A DNA stretch of 14,836 nt, taken from assembly GCA_934153805.1 (NCBI GenBank), contig CAKPFO010000041.1, forward strand, positions 1-14,836. Direction: 5' to 3'. Source of the stretch: an uncultured Clostridia bacterium (GTDB lineage Bacteria > Bacillota > Clostridia > TANB77 > CAG-508). Position 1 is the stretch's first letter. Every line of letters begins with the position of its first letter. Below are positions 12,641-14,836 of this stretch, piece by piece. The translations under genes were made by a program, and so were the position numbers. Under the pieces are notes generated by a model that saw only the letters and a list, made by a program, of their open reading frames with translations, was not told the origin of the DNA and did not search any database.

Positions 12641-13207
12641 CTATTTTTCCATTTTTTTTATAAATGATTTATCTATTTCTGTAAATAATTCTGCCACCTC
12701 TATATTTTTTTCTCTTCTTAATTTATATATTAAGCTTGAGCAGACAAATCCAAATATTCCGGAAGCAATAACATTCGGATCTGCTTCCACTATTTCTCCT
12801 TTTTTTATACCTTCTTCAATAATTTCTTGTATCATTTGTATATAGTCAAATACGTAGTCTCTACACATTTTAGCACGTGGGCCACTTCCCCATATTTCAC
12901 TTAGTATTATAGTCATAAAGCTTTCGTATTTTACTAATACCTTTATTTCTATTAGAACTATCGCTCTTATTTTGTCTATTGAATTAGTTAACTTTTCTGT
13001 TTTTATTGTTATACTATTTTTTAATAGTTTAACTCCCTCTTCAACTAGAAATTTAAATATTTCTTCTTTGCTAGAAAAATGATAGTACAATGTACCTTTA
13101 GCCACTCCTACAGTTGCAGTAATTTCTTCTACACTAGTAGCATCATATCCTTTTTCTGCAAATAGCTTCATTGAGGTTTCAAATATTTTTCTTTTTGTTT
13201 TATTCAT
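12641..13207 (-). CDS. TetR/AcrR-family transcriptional repressor
   Basis: 188 residues. The N-terminal helix-turn-helix is textbook: IFETSMKLFAEKGYDATSVEEI followed by VGVAKGTLYYHFSSKEEIF (about residues 8-52). The C-terminal all-helical domain (about 60-188) would bind a ligand and dimerise. Since it precedes an acyl-CoA synthetase by 27 bases, acyl-CoA or fatty acid is a likely effector, as with FadR/YsiA of Bacillus. AGAGGGA lies 6 bases before ATG. A palindrome that could be its own operator is at 13282-13297, giving probable autoregulation of the operon. Confidence 0.92.
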   Translation of the reverse strand: MNKTKRKIFETSMKLFAEKGYDATSVEEITATVGVAKGTLYYHFSSKEEIFKFLVEEGVKLLKNSITIKTEKLTNSIDKIRAIVLIEIKVLVKYESFMTIILSEIWGSGPRAKMCRDYVFDYIQMIQEIIEEGIKKGEIVEADPNVIASGIFGFVCSSLIYKLRREKNIEVAELFTEIDKSFIKKMEK

Positions 13208-13238
13208 CCATTTTCCCTCTTTTATAATATTCTATATA

Positions 13239-13267
13239 ATTATATAATTTTATTTCAATATTTGCAA
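13239..13267 (-). promoter_or_regulatory. Sigma-A promoter of the tetR-acyl-CoA synthetase operon
   Basis: TTGCAA (13262-13267) and a perfect TATAAT (13239-13244) on the minus strand with a 17-base spacer, about 30 bases before the tetR ATG. Confidence 0.65.
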
Positions 13268-13281
13268 GCATTATTTTAGAG

Positions 13282-13297
13282 TTGACTGTTTAGTCAA
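13282..13297. promoter_or_regulatory. Probable TetR-type operator
   Basis: TTGACT-gttt-AGTCAA is a perfect 6-4-6 palindrome 15 bases upstream of the -35 hexamer of the tetR operon. TGACT/AGTCA half sites are common for TetR-family repressors of fatty-acid genes. Half of it, TTGACT, could also serve as an alternative -35. Confidence 0.55.
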
Positions 13298-13305
13298 TTA
13301 CTAGT

Positions 13306-13521
13306 AGTTACAATTCACAGTCTATAAATTTTTTCTTTTAAAAATTTGATAATATATTGTTTTTTCATACCTTGTGTGTCGCGGCCTTCCATTTAAAAAT
13401 ACTAGTATGTTGGCCACCCAATCACACTCACATGCGTTCGTTTGGTCGCTTACGTGGTATTACAAAACAATATATTATCAAACTTTTTTTATCAAAGACT
13501 AAAATACTGTGAATTGCAACT
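13306..13521. repeat. Palindromic repeat element, copy 2
   Basis: A 216-bp element with outer inverted ends agttacaattcacagt (13306-13321) and actgtgaattgcaact (13506-13521), one mismatch, and a perfect 19-base inner inverted repeat, tttgataatatattgtttt (13345-13363), with its complement at 13464-13482. In reverse orientation it aligns with copy 1 (806-933) through TGATAATATATTGTTTTGTA, TGTGATTG and the block actagtatttttaaa. It has about 50 extra internal bases, including a GC-richer part. It fills most of the gene-free stretch 13208-13659, between the tetR control region and the mbl/mreB terminator. No ORF is present. Confidence 0.75.
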
Positions 13522-13539
13522 ATTAGTAACTGCACACTA

Positions 13540-13582
13540 AAAAAACGAGATAGGAAACTTTCGTTTTTCCATCTCGTTTTTT
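13540..13582 (-). terminator. Terminator of the MreB/Mbl gene
   Basis: A 12-base stem, aaaaaacgagat (13540-13551) with atctcgtttttt (13571-13582), gives on the minus strand a hairpin ending in a long T-run. Confidence 0.8.
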
Positions 13583-13587
13583 GTAGT

Positions 13588-13656
13588 AGGAGTGTCCCTT
13601 TTAGAAATTTTTTAAAAAAAAAGGGCGTCCCTAATCGAAAAAGAGGCGTTCCTTTT
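13588..13656. repeat. Cluster of three GGCGTCCC-like units
   Basis: The units aggagtgtccctttt (13588-13602), aaagggcgtccct (13620-13632) and agaggcgttcctttt (13640-13654) are related. The first two can pair through Gs and Us into a hairpin. These short GC-rich units in an AT-rich background resemble decayed REP-type repeats. They lie between the mreB stop and its terminator, so they are in the 3' UTR. Confidence 0.4.
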
Positions 13657-13659
13657 TAA

Positions 13660-14649
13660 TTATTTTAAAGAATCTAGATTGTCTAGTGCTTTTCCTGTTC
13701 CTAGTGCTACACATGATACAGTATCTTCTGCTATCATTACATTTATTCCTGTTTTTTCTTGTAAAAGCTTGTCTAGTCCATCTACTAAACATCCTCCACC
13801 TGTCATATAAATTCCTCTATCGCTTATATCTGCGGCAAGTTCTGGTGGTGTTCTTTCTAATACAGAGTGTACAGCATCTACTATCATCATAGCAGGTTCT
13901 ATTAGTGCTTCTAACATTTCACTTGAATGAATTGTTATAGTTTTTGGAAGCCCTGTAATTAAATCTCTTCCTCTTACTTCCATTTCTGTATCTTGTATTT
14001 TTGGATATACACAGCCTATATTTATTTTTAAGTCTTCTGCTGTTCTTTCTCCTATCATTATATTGTGTCTTCTTTTTATATATTTAACTATATATTCATC
14101 AAATTTATCTCCTGCTACTTTTAAAGATGTATTTACAACGCTTCCTCCTAAAGAGATAACAGCTATATCTGTTGTTCCTCCACCTATATCTACTACCATA
14201 TTACCACATGGTTTAGATATATCTATTCCTGCTCCAATTGCTGCTGCTATTGGTTCTTCTATTAAATATACTTTTCTTGCTCCTGCTTGTGTTGCTGCAT
14301 CTATTACAGCTTTTTTTTCTACCTCGGTTACTTGTGATGGTATACAAATCATTATTCTTGGTGCAAATACAAATTTTCCGCATACTTTATTTATAAAGTA
14401 TTTTAACATTTTTTCTGTAACTGTATAATTTGATATTACTCCTTCTCTTAAAGGTCTTGTTGCTACTATATTTCCTGGTGTTCTTCCTAACATTCTTCTT
14501 GCTTCTTTTCCAACTGCTAATACATTTCCAGTATTATTATCTACTGCAACTACAGATGGTTCTCTTAATACTATTCCCTTTCCTTTAACATATGCTATAA
14601 CTGTTGCGGTGCCTAAATCTATACCTATATCTTGTCCAAAATTAAACAT
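13660..14649 (-). CDS. mreB: MreB/Mbl rod-shape actin homologue
   Basis: A 329-residue bacterial actin that polymerises at the membrane and guides the elongation machinery of the cell wall. Actin-fold motifs are complete: phosphate 1 IGIDLGTATV (residues 8-17), connect 1 region LIEEPIAAAIGAG, phosphate 2 VVDIGGGTTDIAVI, adenosine motif MTGGGCLVDGLDKLL, and the final ALGTGKALDNL. The N-terminal MFNFGQDIG is the usual membrane-contacting start. The ATG at 14649 follows GGAAGGA at 10-11 bases; an ATG at 14657 is out of frame. No mreC or mreD follows, and a terminator and repeats come next, so it is not an mreBCD operon. It may be the Mbl or MreBH type, which cannot be told apart here. Confidence 0.93.
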   Translation of the reverse strand: MFNFGQDIGIDLGTATVIAYVKGKGIVLREPSVVAVDNNTGNVLAVGKEARRMLGRTPGNIVATRPLREGVISNYTVTEKMLKYFINKVCGKFVFAPRIMICIPSQVTEVEKKAVIDAATQAGARKVYLIEEPIAAAIGAGIDISKPCGNMVVDIGGGTTDIAVISLGGSVVNTSLKVAGDKFDEYIVKYIKRRHNIMIGERTAEDLKINIGCVYPKIQDTEMEVRGRDLITGLPKTITIHSSEMLEALIEPAMMIVDAVHSVLERTPPELAADISDRGIYMTGGGCLVDGLDKLLQEKTGINVMIAEDTVSCVALGTGKALDNLDSLK

Positions 14650-14713
14650 CTTTGCATCTTCCTTCCATCAGTATTTTTACCGATTATTTCTTTTTTATTA
14701 CAATACTGTTACG

Positions 14714-14742
14714 ATTATATTACATTATATAAAAAATATCAA
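14714..14742 (-). promoter_or_regulatory. Sigma-A promoter of the MreB/Mbl gene
   Basis: TTGATA (14737-14742) and TATAAT (14714-14719) on the minus strand with a 17-base spacer, about 65 bases before the ATG. Confidence 0.7.
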
Positions 14743-14772
14743 TCTTTTTACTAAAAAAATTGGTTCTATAAT

Positions 14773-14817
14773 AAATGTTGGGGTGGTTATATAAAAATAA
14801 CTACTTCAACATTTTTT
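14773..14817 (+). terminator. Plus-strand-oriented terminator at the window edge
   Basis: Arms aaatgttggggtggttat (14773-14790) and ataactacttcaacattt (14797-14814) pair along 18 bases with three G-U pairs in plus-strand RNA and are followed by seven Ts. In minus-strand RNA the same positions are A-C mismatches. No plus-strand gene lies immediately upstream. Confidence 0.6.
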
Positions 14818-14836
14818 TGTAAAAAATAATGCACTT

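Noticed and set aside
1..14836. CRISPR array or restriction/defence system
   Set aside because: No regularly spaced identical repeats of suitable length, and no cas genes. The only nuclease is the small homing-type PD-(D/E)XK protein without a methylase.

Overview
This AT-rich window (roughly 30% GC) comes from a spore-forming, low-GC member of the Clostridia, probably an uncultured gut-type lineage. The evidence is spoIVA, a DUF421/DUF4363 pair, strong AAGGAGG ribosome binding sites, AGA-dominated arginine codons, and a prepilin-type secretion signal of the GITLIALI kind seen in many uncultured gut Clostridia. The genus cannot be settled from the sequence.

Left part (1-5461): a perfect REP-like palindrome, then an HD-domain phosphohydrolase. 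A palindromic repeat element (copy 1) separates it from a minus-strand DUF421-DUF4363 membrane pair. On the plus strand follow a small PF04020 membrane protein, the spore coat morphogenetic ATPase SpoIVA behind a sigma-E-like promoter, and a GT51 peptidoglycan glycosyltransferase. A small minus-strand membrane protein of unknown function lies between the last two.

Middle part (5463-9540), all on the minus strand: a YkuD L,D-transpeptidase broken by one extra base; a secreted prepilin/FGE-sulfatase protein whose 3' end resembles the variable region of a diversity-generating retroelement; a truncated and frameshifted dinD; and a PD-(D/E)XK endonuclease of the group-I-intron-associated family, with a perfect GAAC-N4-GTTC (LexA-type) box just upstream. 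These lie beside a two-tRNA operon: a consensus promoter, tRNA-Met(CAT), then tRNA-Tyr(GTA) split inside its anticodon by a 222-nt group I intron, then a terminator. This tRNA intron with an apparently SOS-controlled endonuclease outside the intron is the most distinctive part of the window.

Right part (9538-14836), also minus strand: a 281-aa protein of unknown function, a tetR-like regulator transcribed with a long-chain acyl-CoA synthetase (probable fatty-acid activation operon with its own operator), a second and longer copy of the palindromic repeat element, and an MreB/Mbl actin homologue with its own promoter and terminator. Envelope and sporulation functions (SpoIVA, GT51, L,D-transpeptidase, MreB/Mbl) dominate the housekeeping content. 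The accessory content is concentrated around the tRNAs and the FGE-sulfatase gene.

Two single-base frameshifts, in the L,D-transpeptidase and in dinD, are the only places where I found an in-frame CGG codon in about 3,900 codons scanned by eye. I saw no rRNA, CRISPR array, integrase, transposase or reverse transcriptase in the window.
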